Positions 1 through 13,200 of a stretch of DNA of 64,000 nucleotides are shown piece by piece. The notes below the pieces were generated by a model. That model was not told the DNA's origin and did not search any database. It saw only the letters and a program-made list of their open reading frames with translations. Position numbers and translations under genes: made by a program. The stretch is taken from the NCBI RefSeq assembly GCF_947242115.1, contig NC_074717.1, positions 36,062,201 to 36,126,200 of the forward strand. Direction: 5' to 3'. Origin of the DNA: Biomphalaria glabrata (lineage: Eukaryota; Mollusca; Gastropoda; Planorbidae). Numbering within the stretch: the stretch's first letter is position 1; each line of letters opens with the position of its first letter.

Positions 1-52
1 TTTCTTTTATTTTTATATCTCTATTTTTTTTCTGAAGGAATCTAAATTCCAG

Positions 53-184
53 AGAGAGGTCCGGAGACTGATTTCTGAAGCCGATGGCCGATGTCCCAGT
101 GGAAGTAAAAGCGTAGCTTGCTGTAACAAGAAGACTCGGTGCAACAAAGATAACGAAAGGTCAACCAATTTTTGGCAAAAATAG
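53..184 (+). CDS. possible terminal exon of an upstream gene (partial)
   Basis: A pyrimidine-rich tract ends in AG at 51-52. It is followed by an open frame from 53 that starts REVRRLISEADGRC, continues through a Cys/Lys-rich stretch (SVACCNKKTRCNK) and stops at TAG 182-184. If real, this is the last 43 residues of a gene whose other exons lie left of the window. The composition (charged, possibly coiled-coil start, then clustered Cys) is protein-like but no family is recognised. No AATAAA is seen close behind. The start is set only by the acceptor-like AG. An unrelated chance open frame is a real alternative. Confidence 0.3.
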   Translation, partial: REVRRLISEADGRCPSGSKSVACCNKKTRCNKDNERSTNFWQK

Positions 185-835
185 GAGCTGCAAGTAATAT
201 CTTATCTCGGCTGACGGCTCTAGACATGTAGCACCTGTCTCTCATTCATCAGCTGTCTATACATCCTTTGGCTAGCCTAGTAGCGCCATCGATTATTATA
301 ATATATATATATATATAAATCTGTATAACAAGCCATAGGTGACAAGGAATCACAAGAAAATTTAACGTTAATTAATCTCTGAAGTTGATTCAGCTATTTT
401 TGTTTTACACCCGTATTAAAAAAAAAAAAAGGATGCAATTAAACAGTATTATAAAAAGTCTTGTTATATTGGAGTCGATTTGTCTGCAGATATTTTTTTT
501 TGTGCAAAAAAATGTGTTTTCAACATTATTCTTTAGCCCATTTCTTTACACGACATTTTTGTAAACTTTTAATTAAAAATCATTAGACTAGGTAAGTAAT
601 TAAGCCTGTATTTAGTCCAATGTCTATAGATTACATGTGCATACATCAAGAAGGAACATCTGCAATTTATAAGATCGACTTGATAAGAACCTAATCCTTG
701 TGGTATTTTGGGCCATTTATAATTTACAAGTCAATATATGTCAGTGCCAAATATGATTTTCGGATACCTAAAGGGTTAAAATGATATACGATTAATAAGT
801 AGCACAACATTACAAATACTGAAAAAAATACAGCC

Positions 836-958
836 TGATAGTGTGGTGTGCGCTCTGGACTGTTGTCTCGAATGTTCGGGTTCAAACTGACCACCGCCAT
901 CCCCCGCAGTTCTGGGCTAGCTTGTAATTCTGAAAGTACATCTGAGACAAAACAAACA
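836..958 (+). repeat. SINE-like repeat, family 2 (copy)
   Basis: It contains the family-2 hallmarks in order: a GTGCGCTCTGGACTGT block, then a B-box-like GGGTTCAAAC, then a block related to CGCAGTTCTGGGCTAGCTTG and an acaaacaaa-type tail. Related copies lie near 5060 (minus), 49151, 56565 and 62725 (plus). The copy is diverged and short of its 5' end. Confidence 0.5.
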
Positions 959-1299
959 GATCTCGATATATTTGAACAGTTAATCAATATAAATCTAAAT
1001 CTGTCATACTTTTAAGCTACGACGCCTACGAGATAATTTAAAGTTTACACACAAGGCTGGTAAACTTTAGCTTCTTGAACTAGCCATAAAAGGGAATATT
1101 GGAGCTCTTTAAAATGTAAGTTATATTTGCGAGACCGGAAATTCTTTAGAGTTTAGTGCGTCAAATCGTCAGTGAACAAATCCATTGAAAAGAGTATCAA
1201 CATCGTCGCTTCTCGGCTAAGTCCCAAGTCAAATGATTTTGAAAATGGGATAGGGTATAGGGCTATACGGGTCTTTAAAGTTTTAGTTATAGATCTTCG

Positions 1300-1790
1300 A
1301 AGTTCAGCTTCTAGAAAAAACAAATATAGGTAGACTCAGATCTATTTAAATACTAATTATTAAGTTGAAGTTATATTAGATCTATATATATTATTATTAA
1401 TAATAATAGATCTATTATTATTATTATAATTATTTATTCAAATTTTCAAATTTATTGTTAAGATCTAATAAAAATATTTTTTAAAAACTTTTTATTATCA
1501 AACTAGATCTAGACTGGACTAGACATAGTCGCATAGATTCTATAGATTTAGATCTAGACTCTAGATCGATCTAATTAATATATAGTTTTATCTAAACTAC
1601 TAGATCTAGTTTCTATACTAGATCTATAGTCACTATACTATAGATAAAATGATTCCCAAAGTTATGAAAGTAGTCTACAAAAGTAACAAAGATTTCCAAG
1701 GAGTCTACAAAATGAATTGGGGATCTATCATCTAGATCTATGAGTAGTATGAGATGTAAATATAAAATAAAATAGGGGTAGATCTATACA
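1300..1790. repeat. TAGATCTA-rich AT tract
   Basis: The palindromic hexamer AGATCT and longer TAGATCTAG variants recur many times together with TATA and ATT runs. Similar tracts lie at 2505-2740, 18590-20220 and 26640-27200. No unit of fixed length is seen, so it is a motif-rich low-complexity tract, not a simple tandem array. Confidence 0.6.
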
Positions 1791-1955
1791 AAAGTGGATC
1801 TTATTTAAGCAGGTCGAGACAAAATTTCATTTTCTATTAAATTGTTAACTCATACACAAATATAATTTTTACCTGTTATTCAAACAATTTTTTAAAATTT
1901 TAATATCTTGTTTTAATAGCTTTAGACTTTAAATTAAGGTCCTCCTGCGACATTC

Positions 1956-2000
1956 TGCGCATACGCCCGGTGTCATATTATATGCTGTCTCCATAGAAAC
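1956..2000. promoter_or_regulatory. possible promoter patch with NRF1-like and RFX X-box-like motifs
   Basis: TGCGCATACGCC at 1956-1967 is close to an NRF1 half-palindrome. GTCTCCATAGAAAC at 1987-2000 fits the RFX X-box consensus RYYNYYATRRNRAC at every position. The patch has more CpG than the AT-rich surroundings and lies 2.2 kb upstream of the predicted start codon of the coiled-coil gene. A 14-bp degenerate consensus is expected about once in this much DNA by chance, so this is suggestive only. Confidence 0.25.
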
Positions 2001-2504
2001 AAAAGGAAAATAATATTAAAATTGGACAAATTCAAAAAGAAATGTAGACAGCTTATAGTAACTTATTGTGGTTATTTTAGTTTAGGCTTCTCCTTCCTTC
2101 ATTGCCTATGTGCATTTTATGTAAGTAATCACGCCATGAAACCATCTAAGCTGGAGAATCTTTTGAGATGACGACATTGACAATCTGATAAAATAATTTA
2201 GAGCAATGAAAGAAAGTTCTGAATAGACCCTCATCAGTGGTCAAAATGGTTGCTTCACTAACGTCACAAAGAGTTTACGAGAGTTAATTATTTGTTTGGT
2301 GGATTTGTGTATTAAATTTATTTTGCTTTGTTTTGATTTAACTTCATTTCATTAATTAATATATAATATACAACTTAGAAATCTGTGTTAAAATCACAAC
2401 TGAAGTTTATTATTTTTCAAAAATGCATTTTTAGCAAAGCAGTGGAAAAACTTGAAAACAGTGCAAGGGGGTCTACGAGACAAACAAATTTGGGAACCAT
2501 TGGT

Positions 2505-2740
2505 AGAAATTTAGATCTAGAGACACTAGTAGTATAATCCTTGATCTATTCTAGTACTAGATCTATAATATTTTATTATTATCCATAATCTAGCCATTCT
2601 AGCTCTACTGTTTACAGTAAGTCTTAGGTCTAGAATCTATATATATTATAATACTAGATCTAGACATAGACTATTCTGTAGTCACAAATATTATTATACT
2701 AAATCAAATATACATCTAGATCATAATCTTCTTATCTTAC
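2505..2740. repeat. TAGATCTA-rich AT tract
   Basis: A second dense run of TAGATCTA and TCTAGATC variants mixed with TATTATTAT. It has the same character as the tract at 1300-1790. Confidence 0.5.
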
Positions 2741-4217
2741 AAAATACAGACGTTACTTCAAAAAAGAAGGTGATTACGTCCTATGCATCATGCATCTAGT
2801 CATGCATGTTAACCAATGACTTCAATTAACTGGTTTTCCTGGCTGGCTCAGACAACCCATTCCATGCTCTAATAGCCCTGGGGAAGAAGGAGCATTTGTA
2901 CAAAATTGTCCTAGCATATGGAACAAGGAATGTGCTTCTAGCTTTGTGTCTTTCTTTATTAGATTTTGTATTTGTAGATTATGGTTCAGTGTTTTATGTA
3001 TAATTGCTGCTTTACAAATCCCTAGAATTTGTCACTACTTCCCTGATAGGAATACTTACACGTACTATTATGTAATATGTATATAGATTATATCTATATA
3101 ATATATGTATACGAAAATGTAACTACACTGGACTTTGAAATATTTTATTTTATGCATTTTAAGTAATTTTAACATAACAATAGAACCTGCTTAAAAGTTT
3201 GGTAAACTCATTTTTAGTATGCAAATATTAGATTTTGATTAAAAATGTGAAAAATGCAAAGTAAAAGAAAAATATTCAATTAAATTCATTTCCTTCATTT
3301 TTTTTTTAGTTCAAAATAATATCAAATAAAGTATTGCTCCACATATAACAAGTATTCATCATTAAACAAATTGTTAAGAACATTCTTTAAGTTCAGTTGC
3401 AAAGTTAATTGAATTTCATTAGTTATATGTGATGCCATGCTCTTTATTTATTTTTTTTTGAAAAATGTGAAACATTGTTTCGTGTTAAAAACTTTTTTTT
3501 CTCTTTATGTGGTTTTTATGAAATGTAGATCTATATGTGTTCAGGAAATGATGTAATAGTTTCTAATTTAGGGTGGTGGGGCTTAGAGACAGGAAACATG
3601 TGGAAGAAGGAAGATGAGAAATAAAAAGATCTGAAGAGAGAACTTGTGAGAAAAATATAAAAATTACTTAAAATAAAAAAAAACAAAGGTTCCAAAATAT
3701 TAATCTATAAATTTGTACTTCTATATGTTTGTTTGTTTTTTGTGTGCAATTACATAAAATGTCAATGTGGTTTGTAAAGCATTGTATGCTACAATAATAA
3801 TGATAGCATTAGCTGATTGATCATTTTAATGGCTGCCTGGTTGCATTTGTAGGCTTTGTGTTTCAGACAGTCCCTAATATAAACCCTATATACTACCAAC
3901 CCTTGGTATCCTGCAGGATATTATACTCTTCATATCTGAAGGAACATCCCACACTTATAAAATTAAACAAAAAATGGAATTAAACAATACTCTATAATAA
4001 AAAATTATTAGGCCAATATGAAAAAGACATGTTTATCGAGGCTTTGTAACCCAGAAAAGAGATCAACTTAACTCTCTCCCTTTGTTTTAACATATGCATC
4101 CTCTGTTCCTCTATCATCATGCTAACCTGACTTTCTTTTCACAGTTAAGGGCATACACTAAGGGTTGATTAAAGTCCCTGCCAGAAAAAGTTCTTGAGAT
4201 GACCAAATTGCCTGTTA

Positions 4218-7200
4218 ATGGATAGAAACACATGCTCTGATAACTATGTAAGTTTGTTATAATTTGTGAACTAATGATAGTAGTAATTGTCAAAGATTAG
4301 GCTAGATGACTTTAACATGTTCAGTTGGATTGGTTTCTCACCTCAAAAAGGCTATTATAGCATTGAACAGCTGCAACACACAATAAATAAGTAGCTTCAA
4401 CCTCAAGTGACTGATCAACTCACTTTAAACAAAAAATCATTTCATAATTAATAATAAAGTGCAAAGATAAAAGATAAGTGTTTACATTACAATATGTTAC
4501 ATTACAATATCATGTTATAAAATGTACAGTATAACATATGAAGAAATGACGCACCTCACACACACTAAACCACAGAACCTATGCACATCTAGCTTCAACA
4601 TTTTTTTTAGTTTGTACATTTCTCAAGTTTAATTTTTTCAGCGTTCTGACAGCCAGCATGATTTATGTGACCTGGAAACTTCATTTCAACATTATAGAGA
4701 GACACACCGAATATCAAATACAGAGGTAAACAAAGGTCACTTATCCTTTTTCCTATTTATTTTTAAACATTCTGAGTTTAAATTAATAGAGTTCCAAAAC
4801 ACATCTGTAAAAATAAGAAATCTTATAAATTAGAGTGATTTGTTTATTAAATGTACAAAGAAATTTGATTTCAAATCTTCGATTATAATGAATTTATTGG
4901 TCATTGATCTAAAATACAATTATGTATTTTATAAGTCATTGCAAATAAGATTGCAATAATTAATTATTTATTTGTGTTGTAATCTTTACCTGGTACTTCT
5001 AATGATTTTTTCTGCTTGTAAGAGCTCATGTGCTGATGGAACTTAGCCAACCTTTCAGATATTTGTAAGTGTTTGTAAAATGTTTCTGATGTTCCTTCAG
5101 ATTCTTAAGATAATTACATCCTAGCCCAAACCTCCAGCTGGATGGCTGCGGGCATGGTTTAAACCTGGGACCTTCGAGACCACAGAATGAGTCCAGAGCG
5201 CAGACCAATCTGAAGTAAATTAAACTAGTAAAGAGGTGCTGTTTCTAGAAGGTTGGCAGCTGCTTTGTATTTTGTGGGAGAAAATATCTATTGTTCAAAA
5301 TGTAAAACTAAAGATGGCGCAAGAATTAGTGTTGTAGAAGCTGCATTTGTTATTTATTAGTGGCATTAGATGCGTCCATCTGGTCCTTTGGATCTGGTCA
5401 GTATGGAAGAGAGGCTGCAAGGCGCTTGCAAATTTTCCAGCCAGGCTTTCCCCCAGCATTGATCACTCCATCGCAGCTGTGTATCATTGAAGTCACATGA
5501 GAAATTGCAAAGGGAAAGAGACGTAAAATGTATAAAAATGCCACAGAGAGACAGAGTGGTCATACAATTATTTCTGCAGTTGACATTATTTCATCACAAA
5601 TATGATTTTATATCAACAGATATATAAAGATTTTTAAATAGGATTATAGCTGCATAAACTGCTTGACTTATTGAGTTGAGTTCAACTCCAGATGTAGACT
5701 ATTAAATGTTATAAATTTTAGATGGAAACCTTCTCCCAGATACCCCCTTCCCAGTACCCATTTATCCACAAAAGAAATTGGCCCTGAACTGCTAGACCTA
5801 GTCTATTAGCATCTTCTATTTGAAATTGTTAGTTTAGTAACTACAAACCATGTCAATGTAAGCACAGCCACCAACCATCCAAATGTTCCATGACATTTGT
5901 CAAGTTCTCATTACAGCAAAGTAAACATTTGATTCCAGAAATCTCAAATAAAACATCTCGGCCTTCACTGCCAATTCAAGATCTGCCTGTTGAGTAACCA
6001 ATGGTATACCTTATCTCATACCTTGGCTAACATGAAAGAAAAACTTTTATCTTAAGTGTAGCTATATTTGATACCAATTAATCAACAAATGTTTTAGCAC
6101 ATTTATATTGAGAATTTAAGCTAACAAGCCAAAGTAGAAAATAAAATGTGAATTAGCATGTTGCTAAAATGGGTGGTTTATATTTATATAGTCTTATTTT
6201 ATTAAAAGTTATAAAAAAAAATTTCTATTCCTATTATTAGTTCACACTTTTTTCATAGTCAAAAAGTGAAAAAAACAAAACAAAAATTCAATTATTTGAT
6301 TTGACAACTGTTTATTATCCTATCAAGCAGAAATTTCGCACATAAATTCAAGTTTACAATTTTATAGTAAAAAGTAAAATCTCTTCCAGTGACAGCCTTA
6401 TCGATTCTTTGATGTTGTCTTCCCATCCCTTTCTATGTCTGCTTCTTCTACCTTTTTCCTGGTACTATTCCCTGAAAAGGAAGGTCTTTGTGCAAGCCAT
6501 GAGGACCTTGAGATATGGCCATAAAGTTTTAGCGCTTTTTGACAGCGGTTAGCAGGTCATCATCTGGCCCAATGGCCATAGTGGTCCTATTCTGAATCTT
6601 CTCTTTGTAGGTGATGACTAGGATCCTTGTATAGCAGTTTGGGTCTTCTCTAAGCTTGTAGTTAGCATACTAGATTCACAAGCATAGAAGAATGTGGACA
6701 TGACCAAGAAGCACATCAGTCTGATTTTAGTGTCAAGGGCTATGAATTTGTCTTTCCAAATTGCTTTAAGCTTTGCAAATGCTGCTGTGGACTGTGCCAT
6801 TCTGGCCAGTAGGTTTAGTTTCTACATATGAAGTATTAACTCCGGGGGGATAGAAGTAAAACATTGGCATCTATTTTATGTAGATTTATTTATAGTTTAT
6901 TTTTAAATCTAGAACTATATATTTATGTTTGATCTTTTGTTGTATGGACGTTTAGCTACTCATGTAAGTTGCCTGGGTGTTGTGCTAATAACTTGAATTT
7001 TGTGGGTTCAATCCCCATACTTGGAATTTTTTTTTCAATTTAACCAAAAAATAAAATATGAATGTCTAGTTTACTATATTATTTGAACATAAAGTAGGAA
7101 TTATTTTAATTCTTTTTTTTATATTACTTTGTTTGGTCATTCAATCTTACTTCAGTTGAAAATGTCTTATTTAAGTTTCAAGAATTGCAAGATGATCTCA

Positions 7201-10200
7201 AAAAGTGTTCCTACAAGTTCAAAGAATGTAAGTCGGCTCTGGAAGAAAAGAATAAAATGTTGATGGATCTGCAGGATGACTTTTGTCATATGAAAGAAGA
7301 GCTAGAGGAGAACCGTGTAACAATTGAAGATGCTACAAATGAGGTACTCTTTTTATTTAATAGTTTGTCTATGTTAGAATAGTTAATTGACAGAACACTA
7401 TCAGTTAAATTTGTATTCATGTAAAGTCATTGATTTAATGCAACCAGGTATTCATATCTTACATAAAATCATTTAAAAAATAAACTATGCTACTTCTTCA
7501 AAAACTTCAGTATAAAAATATGAAAGAAGCAACAACTGAAAAAAAATTATTTTTTAAAATTAAAAATAAGTAGACATCCATTTTTAAAACAATTTGGATG
7601 TCAAAGCTTGTGTCTAGTACTTCTTTAATTAACATATGTTTTACAATGATAATTTTAATTGCAAAAAAAAAAAAAAAAAAAAAATAATAATAATAAAAAA
7701 AAATAATAATAAAAAAAATAATACTTTGTAATCCTGTGAAATAAAATTAGCATAGGGGGCCTATTAAATTTGTGATGCCTTTTTCTTTCAGATTCAAAAT
7801 TTGAAAAATGCTTTGCGTGATGTACATAATGAAAAATCTGAGCGCCAGTCAGAAAATAAGAGTCTTAAAAATGAGGTTGGCATTATCTTTCGTAAAAAAA
7901 ACCACTTTAAATCTTAATTTTCTGTCTTTGCCTGTTTCGTTTAAAAAAAAAATTGGGTTATATTTCTTTTATAGTTTTATTTCTGCTTTGTTTGAATCTC
8001 CAGGTTCATTCATTAAGACAGAGGTTGGGACAAATGGAAGTGGAGCTTGAGAGTCTGCGTGAAGAAAATGTCCACCTGTCTGAGGATTTCAATAAAACAC
8101 GTAAGAAGCTCCAGATTTGTGATAGCAGTTTTCGCCACTTGGAAGCTGAAATGAAAAATGCTAAAATTTTACTCAATGAAAAAGAAAAAGAGGTAGATAA
8201 CCCATCACACAACACATTTTGTTTTTCTTTTTGGGTCACTATAGCTTAATTAATGGAAAGTTAAAAATGTCTAAATATCCATTCATCCTTCTTAACGGTA
8301 CTTCAACGTATGACCCTGGCCTACTTCAATACATATTTCCATTCGCTTCTTTTTTTTTTGGTCGCCTTTCCCAAGTGTTATAGATCTGTTTCATCAACTG
8401 TAATGACCATTTTAGGGACCAAACTATTTTTTTTTTAAGTAATAAATCTCTTATTCATAGGCATGTAAAGAGACATGAAATTTTTTTTTTCTTTTAAAAT
8501 AATATTCACTTTGAAATCTAGCATGTTCCAGTAGCAACCATTTCATCTTTGATGATTCAAATTTATAAAAAAATCATAAAATTAACCAGGTTACATTATT
8601 ACAGCCTGCCATTAAAACTTCCTCTTCTATGTTTTCTAATGTGCAGAGCACAACAAAAGTAATCTTTGATATTTCTTTGTCAATACTTCACTGCATAAAT
8701 ATTAATATATAATGGCAGCTCTAGATAAATAGATACAATATTCATTAGAGAAAGTATTGAATTAAATGTAGCAAAATAATGGACTGGCCTGACCAGGGCA
8801 AGAACTCTGACCCTCCTACTGGACAGCACCACCTTAATGGACCACCTAGTGGGAACACAGGATCAGGTGAGCAGGCCACACAAGCATGGAGGATCCCATA
8901 AAATAATCTTTTTGATCAGTTGTGTTTTCACATCGCCACTCAGTAAACAACAATCACATGACCCTATCAGATTATATTTAAAGAAAGGAATATCTTTTAT
9001 GTATTGTAGAGCTTTCAATCAATGCTATAACATATAGCAAGGCTGTTGTAAAGGCACTAGTTAGTTTTGATGACCATACTTATTAATATTCTACTTATCT
9101 CTTAAGAGCCATTTTTCTTTTGATGTCGGTATGTAACTAATTGGTTTACTATATGAGCTATGTTTGAAGTCATTACTATTACTGTTAGGTTAGTGCATAC
9201 TAACTGTACTATTTGTGTAAATCGTTTAAAATTTTTAGGGTAATATTTATTTTTTTTGTTACATTTTTTGTGTGTTTTCTTTGTTTTATAAGCATTTTTT
9301 TTTTTTTAAAGGAATCAGTTGTGTGGAATAAGGAGTTTAATATATTTTAGGGATAGAGATTTAAATTTCATCTATTGTTATCTCCAGTTGCCAGCTGTAG
9401 ATGTTATAGTTCGTCCATCATGTTTCGTCATCTTGAGGGCTTTTATGCCTGCTGAAGTGGCTGGTGGCCAGGGTGGTGAGAGGTTTTAGCCACTGACTGT
9501 CCCACTAGGGTTTCTTCAAGTTAGTGCTCTTACATTACCTTGTTGAGTATGCATTTTCCAAGCCCCAATTCTTTTGTCACATTTGGTTGGAAGACATGTT
9601 TTTATTAAAACTTTTTATATGCACGAAATTCTTAATCATTAATGAATCAATTGTTTTTGTTTGTTTCAGATTTCTAGTCTGAAGTCTGAGCTGAGAAGTG
9701 TGAAGGGAGAGTTTGATGAGTTATTGAGTTTTTATGAAGGACAAGAAGAACATGTAAGTTCTGGTATGATGGAAACTAATCTCTTTTTTTATGGAGAAAT
9801 TCTCTCGAACTACTCTCTGGGTTGTTAATTTCTTGCCCTGCCTTTTGCTTCCCCTCTCAAGAACATTCAAATTTTCTTTATTTAAAGTGTATCAAAAATA
9901 GTGATAATGCCTTATTCAAAACATTTAAAGATATTAAAGCTATTTTCAATTGAAAATATGTTCCTTTATTGGAATGTGTTACAGATTGGACAGCTTCGTG
10001 CTGAGAATGACAAAGTGAAATCTGATATCTGTGAAGCTGTGAATATGTACAACACATTAGCAGAAGTAAGTCCCATTCAATCTGTTATGCAGGAACATAT
10101 GAAGATCTGTAAGAAATTTTTATTATTTTAGTAACTAGAACTGGAATATTAATATTTAAATAGTTAATACGCTGGATGCGCAGTGGCTGAGTGGTAAAGC

Positions 10201-13200
10201 GCTTGGCTTCCGAACCGAAGGTCCCGGGTTCAAATTTTGGTGAAGACTGGGATTTTTAATTTTGGGCACCTCTGAGTCCACCCAGCTCTAATAGGTACCT
10301 GACATTAGTTTGGGAAAAGTAAAGGCGGTTAGTCGTTGTGCTTGCAGCGACACCCCTGTTAACTGTTAGCTTCAGAAACGGATGACCTTTACATCATATG
10401 CCCTATAGACCACAACACAAGGGACTGAAAGGGGCTTTTTTTTTAATTAATAAGCTGGTTTTAAAACTTTTATTGTAGCTTGTATACTTTTTATAATCCT
10501 GTTTGTATCCTGATTAGAGGAGTAAAATCCTTGAAATTTAAAAGACATGACATGGCCTAAATGTGCCAAATAAAAATCACTTTTAATTGCCTAGCTGTGG
10601 ATAAGTTGAAGTAGGACATTATATGTCAATTTTTAGACAATCTTTTTGAAATTAATATTACCAGAACAATAATGTTGAAATGTTGGCATGACATATTAAT
10701 ATGACATGAAAAGCAATAATGTACTATACAAATGTTTGTAAGTTTGTATTTCTGAAGACAAAAGCTGTTAAAATGGGAATATGGTGACTCTTATCCTTAA
10801 ATATCTCATAGGAATTGAAATACTGATGCATAGGCCTGCTTCTTTTTTTGTTAAACTGGAAATATTGGAAATATTTATTCTGTTTCTTTATATAATTTTT
10901 TTATTTGAGAAAGCATACTGCATACTGTTTTTTTTTAGAAATAATCTGTACTGATTATATGTGCTCAATGTATGTTCAATATTTCAGCGAGCAGAGTGCC
11001 TTGAGGTAGAATATAATAACAGTTTGAAGAAAATACAACAATTAGAGGTAATTGAAATGTTTCTAGTGAAAAAGGCTTGCTTAGACTACACTGAAAACAA
11101 CAGCTGGTGAGCAAGGTATATGTTTGAATCACTTCCTGCAATCAATATCTACACATTTCTTTCCACAGCATCGCAATAAAGATTTGTGCAAAGTTGCTGA
11201 AGAAAATGCCCATTGTCAAAAGAAATTGGCCAAAGCGGAGGGAGAAATTTCACAAGCTTGTGTTGAGATCCAGGACTTGCAGCTGCAGGTAGTAGAGTTT
11301 CAAGAGAGATTATTTCAATTATCTTTGCATTGTGTTGGAACTGTGGTTACCAATTTATTTCATTTGTAATGCTATCACACCTTGAAACCTTACAATTGAT
11401 ATCTTTCAGCTCAAAGACTGTCGAAAACTAATTTCTAAACGAGAAGATGAATTAAGAGAAGCAGAAAAGGAAATTCGAGGTCTAGAGCATTATAACAAAC
11501 AATTAGAAGTAAAGGTAATTTTTGCTACACCACAAATACAATATTTTGACTCTTGCAATTAGTTGATATAAGTCTGTCAGCATCATATAGATAAGATTTA
11601 TATCTGCCTTTTGTAACTGACCTCCTGATTTGATAGCCTATTTAACATTTTAAAAAAGTAGTTTCCCTTTCAGATGTAGTGTATAGGGCAGATGATGTAA
11701 AGGTCATCTGTTTCTGTGGCCTACTATTAACGAGGGTGTCATGCTTCTTTTCTCCAACTAATCTCAGATACTGTAAGAGCGGACAGATTCATATTGGCAC
11801 CCTAAAGTTCCCAAAATGAAAAATCCCAATCATGACCAGAATTTGAACCCTGCTGGATTCTCCAGTTTGGAAGCCAATCACTGCAACTCCATTGAACCTA
11901 GGTATTTAAATGAGTCAACTCCATTCAACATTAGCCAGCAAAAAATTTACAGCCCTTTCCTACTTGGGGGGAAAAGTTTTTTTATTTTATTTGACTAATT
12001 TTGTTTTGGTGACTTTTAAAAAAAATTATTGTATTTTGAAAAAGGGGGTGGGGCATAAGCAATTTGTAAATCTATGAAAATGTAATTTTTTTTTAAAGTT
12101 GGAGAACTTGCTTATGAAGAGAATTGTAATTATAAACTTTCTTTGAACTTCATCCTCATCTGTCCCTTGACTTTCATTGTAGGGGTGCTGCAGCAGTTCA
12201 CTTAACCAAACCCCCCAACTTTCCCCAGTCAGCAGCAGTTCTTAGTAGAATATCTGTTATATTATCCAGTCAACTTCTTCTAATATTTATAATATTCAAC
12301 AGTATGCAACATCTTATACCACAAACTAGTACCAGTACTTTGCTATTTTGGCACTGATTTCCATGCCAACTTCTCTAGCTGCAGCATCCAGTTTTGAAGT
12401 AAGATCTTGTACCTGGTCTGCATTTTCTGCAATGAGGTCTATAACATCTAGAAACCTGAGATTGGAAATAGGCTGCCCATTATGGTCAAGCTAGGAGTAA
12501 ATCCTTCTAGAGTTTCCATCATAATATGCTCCAGAAATAAGTTAAAAAGAGCTGGAGAGAGAATGCATCCTTGCTGTATTTCTATGCATGTCCTAAAACT
12601 TTCTCCAATTTAGTTGTTCAGAAGTACTGAACTATTTGCATTTTCATATAGGGCTTTGATGACATCAATAATGTTTTCATCTATGTTGCCCCATGCCAAA
12701 CCCTGTCAAAAGCTTTTTTAAAGTCAGTTGTGTACCAGTTTCCTTTGGTGTTGAAGCCATTTTTCATTTAACAGTCTGTTGTTAAACATTTGTTTAACTT
12801 AGGTACTAAATAAGTAAATAAAGAGCAGAATATTGTGATGAGGTCAACATCTCCAATAGAACTACTGTCTCTAAATAAATTAGACTAACAAGACATAAAT
12901 AATGAATAGATAATATTTCACAGTAGGTAACCATACTGCCGTATCAACTCTATACTGCTGTTTTAAGCTCTACTGGCCTCCCTGCCTTGTCCTGGATTTG
13001 CACAGGGTTCAACTGTTCCAGACTGACTTCACACTGGACTCGATGTGCCAGACTTGATCTTGAATCATGACTTAGTTTCATACTCATGATATGTCTTGAC
13101 TCTGAATCCAAACTGTCTTGACTGTGCATCTTGGCTCTTTAAATAGGGTCCCAGAGACGATCTCAATCACATGACCATTTCCAACATGACTGCCATGAGT

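Larger units (their letters stand above)
185..4144. other. non-coding spacer and 5' region of the coiled-coil gene
   Basis: No convincing coding exon is seen here. It holds a SINE-like copy near 836-958 and AGATCT-rich tracts near 1300-1790 and 2505-2740. It also holds a short GC-richer patch at 1940-2000 with promoter-like motifs, and AT-rich filler. The patch may be the promoter of the coiled-coil gene, with a first intron in the 5' UTR running to about 4144; that is inference. Confidence 0.5.

Noticed and set aside
10176-10250. Possible tRNA gene from A-box and B-box matches
   Set aside because: The matches belong to a tRNA-derived SINE with family body, T-rich tail and target duplication; no clean cloverleaf is seen. 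The same holds for the copies at 25796, 56145 and 58464.
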